DNA of 64,000 nt from Gloeomargarita sp. SKYB120 (lineage in GTDB: Bacteria > Cyanobacteriota > Cyanobacteriia > Gloeomargaritales > Gloeomargaritaceae): assembly GCA_025062155.1 (NCBI GenBank), contig JANXAM010000006.1, positions 19,106 through 83,105 on the forward strand. The letters are read 5' to 3'. Both the position numbers and the translations under genes were made by a program. Below the pieces are notes generated by a model, which was given only the letters and a program-made list of their open reading frames with translations, was not told where the DNA came from and ran no database searches. Positions 35,382-46,539 of the stretch are shown piece by piece (the stretch's first letter is position 1; each line of letters opens with the position of its first letter).

Positions 35382-37378
35382 GCCGCCTTTTTCAACTGCA
35401 CGCACCCTTTGCCCCCACAGGGGACCAGCCCCAGGCGATTGAACAACTGGTGCGGGGGGTGCAGGCGGGCTACCGCTACCAAACCCTGCTGGGGGCTACG
35501 GGTACGGGCAAAACTTTTGTGATGGCCAATGTCATTGCCCAGGTGGGACGACCAACCCTGGTGCTGGCCCACAACAAAACCCTAGCGGCCCAACTGTGCA
35601 ATGAGTTGCGGGAATTTTTCCCCCACAACGCCGTCGAATACTTCATCAGTTATTACGACTACTACCAGCCAGAGGCCTATATCCCCGTCACCGACACCTA
35701 CATCGCCAAAAGCGCCTCCATCAATGACGAAATTGATATGCTGCGGCATTCGGCCACCCGGTCGCTCTTTGAACGGCGGGACGTAATTGTCGTGGCTTCG
35801 ATTAGTTGTATCTACGGGCTAGGAATTCCCAGTGAATACTTGAATGCTGCTGTGCATTTGGAGGTGGGATTAACAGCGGAACCGGTGCAAGTCGCCCAGG
35901 CGCTGGTCAATATCCAATACGACCGCAACGATGTGGAACTGGGACGGGGCCGATTCCGCTTGCGGGGCGATGTCCTAGAAATTGGGCCCGCTTACGAAGA
36001 CCGCGTCATTCGGGTGGAATTCTGGGGCGATGAAATCGAGCGAATTGAACTGCGCGACCCCCTCACCGGCGCGGTTTTAGAATCGGTGCAGGCCATTAAC
36101 ATTTATCCGGCGCGCCACTTTGTGACACCGGCGGAACAATTGGAGCGAGCTTGCCGGGCGATTGAGCAAGAGCTGGAAGAACGCTTGGCGGAGTTGGAAG
36201 CGGAAGGCAAACTCCTGGAAGCGCAGCGGCTCAAACAACGCACCCGCTACGACCTGGAACTCCTGCGCACCGTGGGCTACTGCAATGGGGTTGAAAATTA
36301 TTCGCGTCATTTAGCGGGCCGGCCAGCGGGTTCGCCCCCGGAATGCCTGGTGGATTACTTCCCGGAGGATTGGCTGCTGATTGTGGACGAGTCCCACGTC
36401 ACTGTGCCCCAATTGCGGGGGATGTATGAGGGGGATCAATCCCGCAAACGAGTCTTAATTGAACATGGATTTCGCTTGCCGAGCGCTGCCGATAACCGCC
36501 CCCTCAAAGCCGATGAATTTTGGGCCAAGGTGAACCAGTGTATTTTTGTGTCGGCCACGCCGGGGGATTGGGAACTGGAGGTGTCCGAGCAGGTGGTGGA
36601 GCTGATCATCCGTCCCACCGGGGTGCTGGACCCGGACATTTCGGTGCGTCCGACGGTCAACCAGGTGGAAGATTTGACGGGGGAAATCTACCGGCGTGTC
36701 GAACGGGGCGAAAAGGTGCTGGTGACCACCCTGACCAAACGCATGGCGGAGGATTTAACTAGCTACTGGCAAGAGCAGGGGTTGCGGGTGCAATACCTGC
36801 ACTCGGAAATTGACGCGATTGGTCGCATTGAAATCCTGCAGGGACTGCGGGCGGATGAATGTGATGTCATTGTGGGGGTGAACTTGCTGCGGGAGGGATT
36901 GGATTTACCAGAAGTCTCGCTCGTCGCCATCTTAGACGCAGATAAGGAAGGGTTCTTGCGCTCCGAGCGGTCCTTGATTCAAACCATTGGGCGAGCCGCG
37001 CGACATGTGAATGGACAGGCCATTTTATACGCCGACATCATCACCGAAAGTATGCAGCGAGCAATTCAGGAAACCCAGCGGCGCCGGCAGAAACAGATTG
37101 CTTACAATCAAGCGCATGGTATAACGCCGCAACCCATTCGTCGGAAACCCGCCAACCGCATCTTGCAAACCCTGGAGTTTTCTCGGCGGATTCAAGCCAA
37201 GGAAAGCCCGGCGGACTACCGGGTGACCTCCCTAGAGGCCAGCGACATCCCCGCCTATATCCAGGAACTCGAGCAAAAAATGCGTGAAGCAGCTCGCAAT
37301 TTAGAATTTGAACAAGCGGCCATCTACCGGGACCAAATCCAAAAACTCAAACAACAACTGACTACCTCAGAACCATGA
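35378..37378 (+). CDS. uvrB: Excinuclease ABC subunit B
   Basis: 666-residue UvrB, the damage-verifying helicase-like subunit of nucleotide excision repair. It starts [20 protein letters not shown], with Walker A GATGTGKT, the beta-hairpin segment [12 protein letters not shown], helicase motifs including [25 protein letters not shown], and the C-terminal UVR motif [20 protein letters not shown]. Full length. The gene is the middle of a coupled row clpS-uvrB-Anbu, each pair overlapping by 4 bp. Confidence 0.98.
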   Translation: MSRLFQLHAPFAPTGDQPQAIEQLVRGVQAGYRYQTLLGATGTGKTFVMANVIAQVGRPTLVLAHNKTLAAQLCNELREFFPHNAVEYFISYYDYYQPEAYIPVTDTYIAKSASINDEIDMLRHSATRSLFERRDVIVVASISCIYGLGIPSEYLNAAVHLEVGLTAEPVQVAQALVNIQYDRNDVELGRGRFRLRGDVLEIGPAYEDRVIRVEFWGDEIERIELRDPLTGAVLESVQAINIYPARHFVTPAEQLERACRAIEQELEERLAELEAEGKLLEAQRLKQRTRYDLELLRTVGYCNGVENYSRHLAGRPAGSPPECLVDYFPEDWLLIVDESHVTVPQLRGMYEGDQSRKRVLIEHGFRLPSAADNRPLKADEFWAKVNQCIFVSATPGDWELEVSEQVVELIIRPTGVLDPDISVRPTVNQVEDLTGEIYRRVERGEKVLVTTLTKRMAEDLTSYWQEQGLRVQYLHSEIDAIGRIEILQGLRADECDVIVGVNLLREGLDLPEVSLVAILDADKEGFLRSERSLIQTIGRAARHVNGQAILYADIITESMQRAIQETQRRRQKQIAYNQAHGITPQPIRRKPANRILQTLEFSRRIQAKESPADYRVTSLEASDIPAYIQELEQKMREAARNLEFEQAAIYRDQIQKLKQQLTTSEP

Positions 37379-38148
37379 CCTACTGCCTAGGCATCTTGAC
37401 GCGGTACGGATTGGTGATGGCTGCCGATTCCCGTACTCATGCCGGTGTGGACTACATTTCCACCTATCGGAAACTGTTTGATTTCTCTCTACCTGGCCAG
37501 CGCGTTTTATTTCTCTGCACGTCCGGTAATCTTGGCATTACCCAGGCGGTGGTGGCCCAACTGCGCCAGGATATTCATCAACAACACCCAGAGAACCTGC
37601 ATACAATTGGCTGCATGTACGAAATTGCGACGTATATCGGGAGAAAACTTCGCAAATTACAGGAGGAAAATCGGCCCTGGCTAGAGCGGGACCATATTGA
37701 TTTTCAATGCAACTTTTTGGTGGGGGGGCAAATTCAGGGCGATGAACCACAACTATTCCTTATTTATCCCCAAGGCAACTGCATCCACGCCACACCAGAA
37801 ACCCCTTTCTTGCAAATTGGGGAAACCAAATATGGCAAACCCATTCTAGACCGCACCCTCACCTACGAAACGCCGCTCGCAGCCGCCGCCAAATGTGCCC
37901 TGCTATCCATTGATTCCACAATGAAATCCAATATCTCTGTTGGGCCGCCGATCCACCTCATTGCCTACGAGCGAGACAGTTTTCAGGTACACTACCGGCT
38001 AGAACTGGGGTTGGGAGACCCTTATCTGCTCGAAATGCGTCGCTCCTGGGAGTGTTCTCTCAAAGAAGCCTTCGCTAATGTCCCTGACCCCCAGTGGCAC
38101 ACCAGTCCAACCCACCCAACCCACCACACTAATGACTTGGTGACCTAG
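37375..38148 (+). CDS. Anbu-type proteasome-like protease
   Basis: 257-residue Ntn hydrolase of the Anbu (ancestral beta subunit, bacterial proteasome homologue) family, which self-assembles into spiral or ring oligomers. The mature nucleophile would be Thr2 (MTYCLGILT), and [22 protein letters not shown] and [14 protein letters not shown] match the family. Anbu genes usually sit beside an ATP-grasp, an alpha-E and a transglutaminase gene, none of which is here. Instead it is coupled by ATGA to uvrB, which links it physically to clpS and DNA repair. Substrates are unknown. Confidence 0.87.
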   Translation: MTYCLGILTRYGLVMAADSRTHAGVDYISTYRKLFDFSLPGQRVLFLCTSGNLGITQAVVAQLRQDIHQQHPENLHTIGCMYEIATYIGRKLRKLQEENRPWLERDHIDFQCNFLVGGQIQGDEPQLFLIYPQGNCIHATPETPFLQIGETKYGKPILDRTLTYETPLAAAAKCALLSIDSTMKSNISVGPPIHLIAYERDSFQVHYRLELGLGDPYLLEMRRSWECSLKEAFANVPDPQWHTSPTHPTHHTNDLVT

Positions 38149-38392
38149 TTGCAAGTGGGTTTTGTCAGATAGCCAAGCCGCTTGCGTTGGTCAGCGAGAG
38201 AACCCGCAACGAGTCTGCGCCCTGCGACTCAAGCAATGACCAGCATAGATGATCTGGCACACGGATTTTGGTTACCTACAGCTACGTCATGGGAGTTGAT
38301 TCGGACAAAAGATAGGACTGCGCCCTGCCACCTGCCATTGAGCGACCTCGAATGACCCGGCTACAGGGCGTGTGCGATCAAAGGCTGCCCGG
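38149..38392. other. Intergenic region, convergent genes
   Basis: 244 bp between the convergent Anbu and sqr genes. It contains direct and inverted fragments around CTGCGCCCTG (38215-38224 and again near 38310-38320) but no T-rich terminator hairpin that I can point to, and no plausible gene. Confidence 0.3.
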
Positions 38393-39712
38393 CTAGTAAC
38401 GATGCACCAAGCGGTTAATTGGCTTGAAGATGTCCGCCTCAAACGCTTTCCCCTTGAGCATCCGGTTCCAGTACAGCCATGGCAGGACATGCACCTTGAC
38501 CAAGTACATGGAGTAGCGCTCCTGGGTGGGGTCTAGCGGGAACGAAGGCAGCAGCTTGCCATCATAACCAAACTCGGCCATGATGGCAGAGTTATAGCCC
38601 GTAATCAAGGGACAACAAGTGTAACCGTCGTAACGGGCCGCCAGCGGTTGACCATCCATCGCCGCCAGGAGATTTTGGGCTGCTACTGGCGCTTGCTTGC
38701 GAGCCGCCGCTGCGGTTTTGGACGTTGGCAACGACGAGGCATCCCCTAGGGCAAAAACATTGGGATAACGCACGTGTTGCAGGGTATGTTTATCCACGTC
38801 AACCCAACCCCCAGCGCCCGCTAGAGGACTGTTTTTGATAAAGTCCGGCGCGCTCATGGGAGGCGTCACGTGAATCATGTCATAGTGAATGCTGACCTCG
38901 TGAACCCCTGCATCCGTCGTGACATCAAAAATGGCTTCCTGGGTCTCCGGTCGGATTTCCTTGAGATTGTGCTTGAACTTGACCACAATCCCGCGCCGGG
39001 CCACAACTTTTTCCAAGCTGGCGGAGTATTCGGGGACGCTAAACATCGCTCCCGCCGCCGTGCAGAACATCACCGTCGTGTTGACGCCCACACCACTTTT
39101 ACTCTTGAAGTAGTCGTCGGCCATGTACATAATCTTTTGGGGCGCTCCCCCGCATTTAATTGGCGTCGCCGGTTGTGTAAAGATGGCCGTCCCACCTCGG
39201 AAGTTGCGAATCGTTTCCCAGGTGTAAGGCGCATAATCTTTGGAATAATTGCTAGTGACGCCCCCTTTGCCCAATGCTTCTTTTAAGCCTTTGATCAAAT
39301 GCCAGTTGATTTGAATTCCTGGGCAGACCACCAGGTAATCGTATTGAACCGCCAGCCCCGACTCAGTGATCACGGTGTTGTGATCTGGGTCCAGTTGGGT
39401 CACCCGGTCTTGAATCCAAGCTGTTCCTGGGGGTAGTACGTCCTTTTCATGGCGAATGAAATGGTGTAACGGACGAATCCCCCCGCCAACGAGCGTCCAA
39501 CCCGGCTGGTAATAGTGCTTATCCGAAGGCTCAATAATGGCAATATCTAACCCCCGTCGCCGCTTGAGGAGTTGAGCAGCTACACTTACCCCGGCTGCCC
39601 CACCACCCACAATGACCACCTGGTGATGGCGACTGGTCATAGGAGCGGCGGCGCCACTGCCAGAGTGCTCAGCGACCGGCACAGACTGATTTGGTATAGC
39701 AGTTGGTGACAC
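38393..39712 (-). CDS. sqr: Sulfide:quinone oxidoreductase
   Basis: 439-residue flavoprotein that oxidises sulfide and passes electrons to quinone at the membrane surface. The N-terminal FAD motif VVIVGGGAAGVSVAAQLL, the KHYYQPGWTLVGGG segment, and both redox-cysteine regions, PIKCGGAPQK and YTCCPLITGYN, are present, so it should be active. The C-terminus ends in an amphipathic membrane-associated stretch. A GTG start at 39712 is preferred because GGGGG lies 6-8 nt upstream; the ATG at 39640 (MTSRHH) is the alternative. It is divergent from a TauE/SafE exporter, which suggests sulfide detoxification. No ArsR-type SqrR regulator is adjacent. Confidence 0.93.
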   Translation of the reverse strand: MSPTAIPNQSVPVAEHSGSGAAAPMTSRHHQVVIVGGGAAGVSVAAQLLKRRRGLDIAIIEPSDKHYYQPGWTLVGGGIRPLHHFIRHEKDVLPPGTAWIQDRVTQLDPDHNTVITESGLAVQYDYLVVCPGIQINWHLIKGLKEALGKGGVTSNYSKDYAPYTWETIRNFRGGTAIFTQPATPIKCGGAPQKIMYMADDYFKSKSGVGVNTTVMFCTAAGAMFSVPEYSASLEKVVARRGIVVKFKHNLKEIRPETQEAIFDVTTDAGVHEVSIHYDMIHVTPPMSAPDFIKNSPLAGAGGWVDVDKHTLQHVRYPNVFALGDASSLPTSKTAAAARKQAPVAAQNLLAAMDGQPLAARYDGYTCCPLITGYNSAIMAEFGYDGKLLPSFPLDPTQERYSMYLVKVHVLPWLYWNRMLKGKAFEADIFKPINRLVHRY

Positions 39713-40047
39713 GGCAATCCCCCATACACATCGTGACCGTATTACAGTATAGCCTGAAATTACTGAATCGTTATGGATTCATACGGTTAATCTTTGAGAC
39801 ATTTATTGAACAACGCCAATATCAGTGAAACATAAATTGACAAAAATAAACTTTTTAACCAGATTACTATATGGTAGTTTAATAAAGTAATCAGCTCTTG
39901 GGGGGGGTAGATGCGTCGTGGCAGGGACGGCGATGTTGCGCCCGTGCTTGACGATGACATGGCAATTGCCCATGTCCGTTACTCGCCAGCGCCGGGATGC
40001 AAGTGGTACAAGCGTAGGTTACACATCAAGCGTTTGGGGATGAAGCG
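39713..40047. other. Divergent sqr-tauE intergenic region
   Basis: 335 bp, A+T-rich at 39760-39890, where promoters for both genes probably lie. It holds a near-perfect palindrome at 39956-39976 described separately. A frame from the ATG at 39911 encodes 54 basic residues and runs into tauE in another frame; I do not accept it as a gene. Confidence 0.5.
39956..39976. promoter_or_regulatory. Candidate operator palindrome between sqr and tauE
   Basis: GACAT, GGCAATTGCC and CATGTC form an inverted repeat of 21 nt with a one-base bulge; the central GGCAATTGCC is a perfect 10-bp palindrome. It lies 72 bp before the tauE start and 244 bp from the sqr start. Its symmetry and position suggest a binding site for a dimeric regulator; which one is unknown. 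Confidence 0.4.
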
Positions 40048-40863
40048 ATGCAACTGGTTCTTGGTTATGGGCTAGCGTTATTGATAGGAATTTCGCTGGG
40101 TCTCATTGGCGCCGGTGGCTCGATTCTGACGGTGCCGGTTTTGGTTTATGTGATGGGTGTCAATCCGACGTTGGCAACGGCGTATTCACTCTTTATTGTG
40201 GGTATTACGGCTTTGGTTGGCTCATGGGATTACTTCCGCAAAGGACTCATTAGTCTCAAAACAGCCTTCGTTTTTGCGATTCCAGCTTTTAGTTCCGTCT
40301 TCCTAGTGCGCCGATTCCTCATACCAGCAATTCCACCCAAGATTGTGCAACTAGGAACACTGACCCTGACCAGGGATATTCTCTTAATGATTGTCTTTGC
40401 GGTGTTAATGATTTTGGCATCCCTTTCCATGATCAGAAATGGCAAGGGTGATACTCGTCATCTCCCCGTAGAAGACAAACCACCTGAATTCAATTTCCCA
40501 TTAATTTTTGGCGAGGGTATAGTGGTTGGAGCGCTGACGGGTCTGGTTGGTGCTGGCGGCGGTTTTCTAATCATTCCAGCGCTGGTCGTTTTGGCGGGAT
40601 TACCGATGAAAATGGCTGTGGGCACATCTCTGTTGGTCATTGCCGCTAAGTCGTTGATTGGTTTTCTAGGGGATGTGCAAAACCCTGAGTTGCAGATTGA
40701 TTGGGGATTGCTTATGCTTTTTGCTGGCGTGGCTAGTATTGGTATTTTTGTGGGGTCCTACCTGTCCACTTTTATTTCAGGGCGGAAATTAAAAAAAGGA
40801 TTTGGTTGGTTTGTGGCTGTGATGGGTGTTTACATATTGATTAAGGAAGCTCGGGGAGGCTGA
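40048..40863 (+). CDS. TauE/SafE family sulfite or sulfur-compound exporter
   Basis: 271-residue permease of the TauE/SafE (DUF81) family with about eight spans in two homologous halves. The halves show repeated glycine motifs GISLGLIGAGGSILTVPVL and GALTGLVGAGGGFLIIPALV, typical of the family. Members export sulfite, sulfoacetate or other organosulfur anions. Divergent placement next to sulfide:quinone oxidoreductase suggests it removes an oxidised sulfur product, such as sulfite or thiosulfate. The substrate is inferred from context only. Confidence 0.87.
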   Translation: MQLVLGYGLALLIGISLGLIGAGGSILTVPVLVYVMGVNPTLATAYSLFIVGITALVGSWDYFRKGLISLKTAFVFAIPAFSSVFLVRRFLIPAIPPKIVQLGTLTLTRDILLMIVFAVLMILASLSMIRNGKGDTRHLPVEDKPPEFNFPLIFGEGIVVGALTGLVGAGGGFLIIPALVVLAGLPMKMAVGTSLLVIAAKSLIGFLGDVQNPELQIDWGLLMLFAGVASIGIFVGSYLSTFISGRKLKKGFGWFVAVMGVYILIKEARGG

Positions 40864-41109
40864 CAGCACTGTCACTCAGCAGCTCTAGCTCAGCCGCCGG
40901 GGAGAAACCCCACATCAGGCGGAGACCAATGTACCGTCGCGCCCGAACTTAACTCGCTAACCCGTAGTACAAACGCACTACATCGGCGGTCACCCATTTT
41001 TGTCACAAAACTATAAGATAAGCTCTCATTTTATTGAGGATTGCAACGAATTGTACTTGTCGGAAAAATCCCTTTGGTACGATCACGGGTACTGGTTCTG
41101 GGAGGGGTC
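40864..41109. other. Intergenic region with hairpins after tauE
   Basis: 246 bp. Directly at the tauE stop, TGACAG and CTGTCA pair around a 2-nt loop (40861-40874). Further on, CCGCC and GGCGG enclose a GGGG/CCCC hairpin (40895-40925), giving a possible nested stem. No T tract follows, so a terminator call is weak; a small structured RNA cannot be excluded. The stretch 41000-41060 is A+T-rich and may be the promoter of the next gene. Confidence 0.35.
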
Positions 41110-41289
41110 ATGGCTGACAAGGTGAAACACTTGAGTGTCCGGCTCAGCGATGATGAAAATCGCGCGCTGGAGAATTACTGTCAGCGAACCAGTCAATCCA
41201 AAACGGAAGTGATCCGCCAATTTATTCGCTCGTTAATTCATGCCCAAACTAACGGTCATTCCAATTCTGGCAGCAGTCAATCCGCCTGA
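41110..41289 (+). CDS. Ribbon-helix-helix (CopG-like) protein
   Basis: 59-residue DNA-binding protein of the ribbon-helix-helix class: beta strand VKHLSVRLSDDE, helix A ALENYCQRTSQ, helix B KTEVIRQFIRSLI, then a polar tail rich in Ser and Asn. It should act as a dimer, as a small repressor or as the antitoxin half of a toxin-antitoxin pair. The ATG at 41110 has GGGAGGGG upstream. The following frame overlaps it by 50 bp but encodes a membrane protein, not a recognised toxin. Confidence 0.8.
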   Translation: MADKVKHLSVRLSDDENRALENYCQRTSQSKTEVIRQFIRSLIHAQTNGHSNSGSSQSA

Positions 41290-41560
41290 ACCGCCTCCAG
41301 AAGATACGTGGTTACCTTTAATCTCACTGGTCGCCAGTCTGGTACAGGGAATCATTTTTTTGTTGGGGTTTACGTTTTCGGGTTTGGTGGTCATTCTCCA
41401 GTGGTTTGCAGCGTTGCTGACTTTGGGCTTGGGGTTCATTTGGACGCCGTTACAGGCCATTTTGACAGCAATTCTCATGCCGTTTTTCACAATCGGGCTG
41501 GGGCTGCTCTTGCCGCTGTTGCTCCTGGGGTTGGTGGTCGCACTGGTGACGCGGCGATAA
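41240..41560 (+). CDS. Small hydrophobic membrane protein
   Basis: 106-residue frame overlapping the end of the ribbon-helix-helix gene by 50 bp. After MPKLTVIPILAAVNPPEPPP it has three hydrophobic stretches (about residues 25-47, 50-72 and 76-102), rich in Leu, Gly and Phe, ending in basic TRR. No family is recognised. It may start at a later codon. The overlap with the regulator gene hints at co-expression. The groL terminator hairpin begins right at its stop codon. Confidence 0.5.
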   Translation: MPKLTVIPILAAVNPPEPPPEDTWLPLISLVASLVQGIIFLLGFTFSGLVVILQWFAALLTLGLGFIWTPLQAILTAILMPFFTIGLGLLLPLLLLGLVVALVTRR

Positions 41561-41582
41561 AAAAGCTCCCCAACTGGGGAGC
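41559..41582 (-). terminator. Rho-independent terminator of groL
   Basis: On the minus strand a perfect 7-bp stem GCTCCCC/GGGGAGC with a 4-nt loop (41565-41582) is followed by a run of six T residues (41559-41564 on the complement). It lies 29 bp after the groL stop, as expected for the groESL transcript. Confidence 0.8.
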
Positions 41583-41611
41583 CTTTGGGGCAGGGTTAAT
41601 GGAAACAGGCC

Positions 41612-43249
<1,638 letters not shown>

Positions 43250-43258
43250 TCAACCTCC

Positions 43259-43570
43259 TTAGCTCACAGTCGCCAGGATGTCTTTTTCCGCCAGCAGGAC
43301 GTAGTCATCCATGCCAATTTTCAATTCGGTGCCAGCGTATTTGGAGTACAGCACCTTGTCGCCGACTTTGACTTCTATTGGAATCCGCTGACCGTTCTCA
43401 TCCCGTCGACCAGGGCCAACGGCCACTACTTCGCCTACCTGAGGCTTTTCTTTGGCCGTATCGGGTAACAGGATGCCACCAGCTGTTTTTTCTTCCGATT
43501 GACTTACCTTGACTAGCACTCGGTCCCCCAAGGGGGTGACGGTCGAGACGCTCAACGTAATGGTTGCCAT
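43259..43570 (-). CDS. groS: Co-chaperonin GroES
   Basis: 103-residue co-chaperonin capping GroEL. Recognised by [12 protein letters not shown], the mobile loop [37 protein letters not shown] and [11 protein letters not shown]. The ATG at 43570 gives [11 protein letters not shown]; the upstream in-frame codons lie close to the CIRCE element and are not used. It is the first gene of the groESL operon. Confidence 0.98.
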   Translation of the reverse strand: MATITLSVSTVTPLGDRVLVKVSQSEEKTAGGILLPDTAKEKPQVGEVVAVGPGRRDENGQRIPIEVKVGDKVLYSKYAGTELKIGMDDYVLLAEKDILATVS

Positions 43571-43634
43571 AGGCGATGACACTCCCACTGCTACAAAAGG
43601 GTTTGTTGCCTGGAGCGGCCCCACCCATTAGGTG

Positions 43635-43661
43635 TTAGCACTCTCCGCTTCCGAGTGCTAA
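43635..43661. promoter_or_regulatory. CIRCE operator for HrcA
   Basis: The exact CIRCE consensus: TTAGCACTC (43635-43643), nine spacer bases, GAGTGCTAA (43653-43661). It lies 65 bp before the groS start and is the binding site of the heat-shock repressor HrcA, so groESL is expected to be heat-induced by derepression. Confidence 0.97.
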
Positions 43662-43817
43662 TGTAACCGAGACGACTGCAGGGGCGGAGTACGGGTTTCC
43701 GAACTGGCCAGGCTGTAAATTTGGGCTAAGTTTTGTGGGGAAGTGTTACAGGGACGCTGGGAACGGGTTGGGGTGGGTCTTAGGATGGGGGAGAGTTTGC
43801 AAGTTGGGAGGAGGCTA

Positions 43818-44075
43818 ATGTACTCAGTGTTGTTGGCAGTGCCGACGACGGTGCCCTGGTCGCCGCGTGTGGCGCTAGTCATGGTGGGATGCAATTTGTT
43901 TGCGGTGGCGATTGGGTACTGGGCAATTCAAGCCAAGGGGGTTGCCGGGCCGAAGTTGCCCTTGCCGGAGTTGTTTCGGGGCTTTGGCGTGCCGGAGTTG
44001 CTGGCGACGGCGGCCTTTGGGCATATCTTGGGTACGGGGATGACGCTAGGGCTGGCCAACGCTGGCTTGTTGTAA
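43818..44075 (+). CDS. psaK: Photosystem I subunit PsaK
   Basis: 85-residue PsaK, a two-span peripheral antenna subunit of photosystem I. After a short presequence-like start, TVPWSPRVALVMVGCNLFAV is the first span region, followed by the stromal loop AIQAKGVAGPKLPLPELF and the second span FGVPELLATAAFGHILGTG. The ATG at 43818 has a strong GGGAGGAGG upstream. Cyanobacteria often carry two psaK genes, and this one is not assigned to either. It is divergent from groESL. Confidence 0.92.
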   Translation: MYSVLLAVPTTVPWSPRVALVMVGCNLFAVAIGYWAIQAKGVAGPKLPLPELFRGFGVPELLATAAFGHILGTGMTLGLANAGLL

Positions 44076-44137
44076 TCACACCTGCGCTTCCCCCGATTTC
44101 TACAATAGAGATCAATCGCGAAGGGGGATTAACTGCT

Positions 44138-45364
44138 ATGCATGGGGGAATCAGGGTGGGTTCGCTGTTTGGGATTCCCCTGTACCTAGACCCTTCGTGG
44201 TTTGTCGTTGCCCTGTTGGTCACCTGGGGCAACAGCCTCCGCTGGCAACAGCTTTACCCCAACTGGCCGGGCTGGTGGGTTTGGGGTGTAGGATTTTCCC
44301 TGGCGCTAGGGCTATTTGGCTCGGTGGTGTTGCACGAGTTGGGCCACAGTTTGGTGGCGAAGGCCCAAGGGGTGAAGGTGCGTTCTATCACCCTGTTTTT
44401 GTTTGGGGGGGTGGCGACGTTGGAGCAGGAGTCGCGGACCCCGATGCAGGCGCTGCGGGTGGCGTTGGCGGGTCCGGCGGTCAGCCTGGGGTTGGCCTTG
44501 GGGTTTATGCGGCTGACCCAATGGTTGGGAGGCGTCGCGTCCCCCTGGGGTCGGATCACCCAGGAACTCATGGCGATGAATTTCGTGCTGGGCCTTTTTA
44601 ATCTGGTGCCTGGCTTGCCGCTGGATGGAGGCCAGGTGCTCAAGGCCGTGATTTGGCAAATCACAGGCAGCCCGTTTCGGGGGATCCAGTGGGCGGCGGC
44701 CTTCGGCTGGGCGCTCGGCACAATGGCCATGCTGTTAGGTATCTTCGCATTTTTGAGCGGGGCGGGGGGCGGGCTATGGCTGGCGCTGATTGGCTGGTTT
44801 ATGGCCAGCAACGCCCAAACTTATCGCCAGTACAGCTTGGTGCAGGAGATTCTGCTCAAGACGAAGGTGCGGGACGTGATGAGTCGGGATTTCCGGGTGT
44901 TGCGGGCGGAAATGTCGCTGCGGGATTTCGTGGATTTGTACTGCATCCCAGCCCAGACCCCTGAAATTTATTTCGCCGAAGCAGACGGGCGTTATCTCGG
45001 TCTGGTGGATAGCAGCCGGTTGACCCAGATTGAACGCAGCCGCTGGCCCCACCTGGAACTGCGGGAAATCGTCATTCCCCTCAACGAGTTGCCCAGTGTG
45101 CGCGAGCAGGATTGTCTGGCCCAGGCGATTGTGACGCTGGGAAATGACCGCGCCTGGTTGCTGGTACGCTCGCCGGTGGGGGGCGTACAGGGAATTGTTA
45201 TGCGTGGGGATGTGCTCAGACCGCTGGCGCCGTTTCTGGGCATGAGTGGGTTGGACATTGAGCGGGTGAATCGGGAGGGGCGTTATCCCCAGGGGTTGAA
45301 TCTAGTGCCGCTGGCGCAAAAGGCCCTGGAGTTAGCGGCTTCCCTCCCGGAAACCCAGATTTAG
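44138..45364 (+). CDS. Site-2 protease family zinc metallopeptidase with CBS-like region
   Basis: 408-residue intramembrane metalloprotease (family M50). The zinc site HELGH lies in [15 protein letters not shown], and the second ligand motif is [16 protein letters not shown]. About six membrane spans fill the first 230 residues. The C-terminal part (about 245-390) resembles a pair of CBS modules ([38 protein letters not shown]), which would sense adenine nucleotides. The ATG at 44138 gives [20 protein letters not shown], the usual start. Substrates, perhaps anti-sigma or membrane-anchored factors, are unknown. It overlaps the convergent gap2 by 4 bp. Confidence 0.9.
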   Translation: MHGGIRVGSLFGIPLYLDPSWFVVALLVTWGNSLRWQQLYPNWPGWWVWGVGFSLALGLFGSVVLHELGHSLVAKAQGVKVRSITLFLFGGVATLEQESRTPMQALRVALAGPAVSLGLALGFMRLTQWLGGVASPWGRITQELMAMNFVLGLFNLVPGLPLDGGQVLKAVIWQITGSPFRGIQWAAAFGWALGTMAMLLGIFAFLSGAGGGLWLALIGWFMASNAQTYRQYSLVQEILLKTKVRDVMSRDFRVLRAEMSLRDFVDLYCIPAQTPEIYFAEADGRYLGLVDSSRLTQIERSRWPHLELREIVIPLNELPSVREQDCLAQAIVTLGNDRAWLLVRSPVGGVQGIVMRGDVLRPLAPFLGMSGLDIERVNREGRYPQGLNLVPLAQKALELAASLPETQI

Positions 45365-46377
45365 CGCGGCCAGCAGCAGGCGATGTGCTCCGCCAAGTCC
45401 ACCACCCGCTGGGAGTAGCCCCACTCGTTGTCGTACCAGGCCACGACCTTTACCAGCGTGCCGTCAATCACCATGGTCAAAGGGGCATCCACAATTGAGG
45501 AGGCGTTGGTACCCCGGTAGTCGCTGGAGACCAAAGGCTCTTCATTATAGTCCAAAATGCCCTTGAGGGGGCCTTCACTAGCGGCTTTGAGCACGGCGTT
45601 GACCTCCTCGGCAATGGTGGGCCGCTGTACCTCCACCACCAAATCGGCCAGGGAAACATTGGGCGTCGGGACCCGAAAAGCAATGCCGTTGAGTTTGCCG
45701 TTGAGTTCGGGAATCACCAAACCAACGGCTTTCGCTGCGCCCGTAGAGGTGGGCACGATGTTAATCGCTGCCGCTCGCGCCCGGCGTAAATCCCGGTGGC
45801 TGGCGTCTAACAGGCGCTGGTCGCCCGTGTAGCTGTGGGTGGTGGTCATCATGCCCTTGACGATGTGGAAGTGCTCGTGCAGGACTTTGACCACCGGCGC
45901 TAGGCAGTTGGTGGTGCAACTGGCATTGCTGATCAGGTGGTGCTGGTCGTGGTTGTACTCGTGGTGGTTGACCCCCACCACAAAGGTGGCAATGCTGGCG
46001 CCTTTGCCCGGTGCTGTGATCATGACCTTTTTGGCCCCGGCGGTCAGATGTTTGCTCGCGCCTTTTTCGTCCACAAACACCCCGGTGGCCTCGATCACCA
46101 GGTCAATCCCTAGGTCGGCCCAGGGGAGGTTTTCCGGGTTGCGGTCGGAATAGCACTTGATGGTTTTGCCGTTGACGGTGATGGAATTTTCGTCACTGGT
46201 GATGGCTACATCCCACCGCCCCAACGTGGAGTCGTATTTCAGCAGGTGGGCGTTGGTCTTCGGGTCAGAGGTGTCGTTAATGGCGACTACGTCAATCTGG
46301 GTGGTCGCCCGGCCCATCCAGCAGCGCAGGACGTTCCGCCCGATGCGGCCAAAGCCATTGATTGCAACCTTAATCAC
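45361..46377 (-). CDS. gap2: Glyceraldehyde-3-phosphate dehydrogenase, Calvin-cycle type
   Basis: 338-residue GAPDH. The Rossmann start [20 protein letters not shown], catalytic [37 protein letters not shown] and [15 protein letters not shown] are complete. The sequence resembles the cyanobacterial/plastid Gap2 (GapA) type, which uses NADP(H) or NAD(H) and works in the reductive pentose phosphate cycle. A GTG at 46377, with GAGGA just upstream, is preferred; 14 further in-frame codons lead to another possible start but lack family similarity. Divergent from murC. Confidence 0.92.
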   Translation of the reverse strand: MIKVAINGFGRIGRNVLRCWMGRATTQIDVVAINDTSDPKTNAHLLKYDSTLGRWDVAITSDENSITVNGKTIKCYSDRNPENLPWADLGIDLVIEATGVFVDEKGASKHLTAGAKKVMITAPGKGASIATFVVGVNHHEYNHDQHHLISNASCTTNCLAPVVKVLHEHFHIVKGMMTTTHSYTGDQRLLDASHRDLRRARAAAINIVPTSTGAAKAVGLVIPELNGKLNGIAFRVPTPNVSLADLVVEVQRPTIAEEVNAVLKAASEGPLKGILDYNEEPLVSSDYRGTNASSIVDAPLTMVIDGTLVKVVAWYDNEWGYSQRVVDLAEHIACCWPR

Positions 46378-46539
46378 GGTAGTCCTCGACGGTGATGATG
46401 GCGTGAATTTGCCCACCATCTTACCACCGTTTGGGTCTGCTCACTGAGGATCTAGCTGAAGGTTTTGGGATGGCCGGTTTTTTGCTTAGGCGATTCTTGA
46501 TATGATAGCCGCTGAACCGTGGTGTTGCCGGGAGTGAAC

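Noticed and set aside
39911..40075. 54-codon ORF between sqr and tauE
   Set aside because: It runs into the tauE start in another frame, has no recognisable domain, and contains the palindrome.
43889..44137. Upstream extension of the site-2 protease frame
   Set aside because: It overlaps psaK in another frame and lacks family similarity; the protease family start is at 44138.
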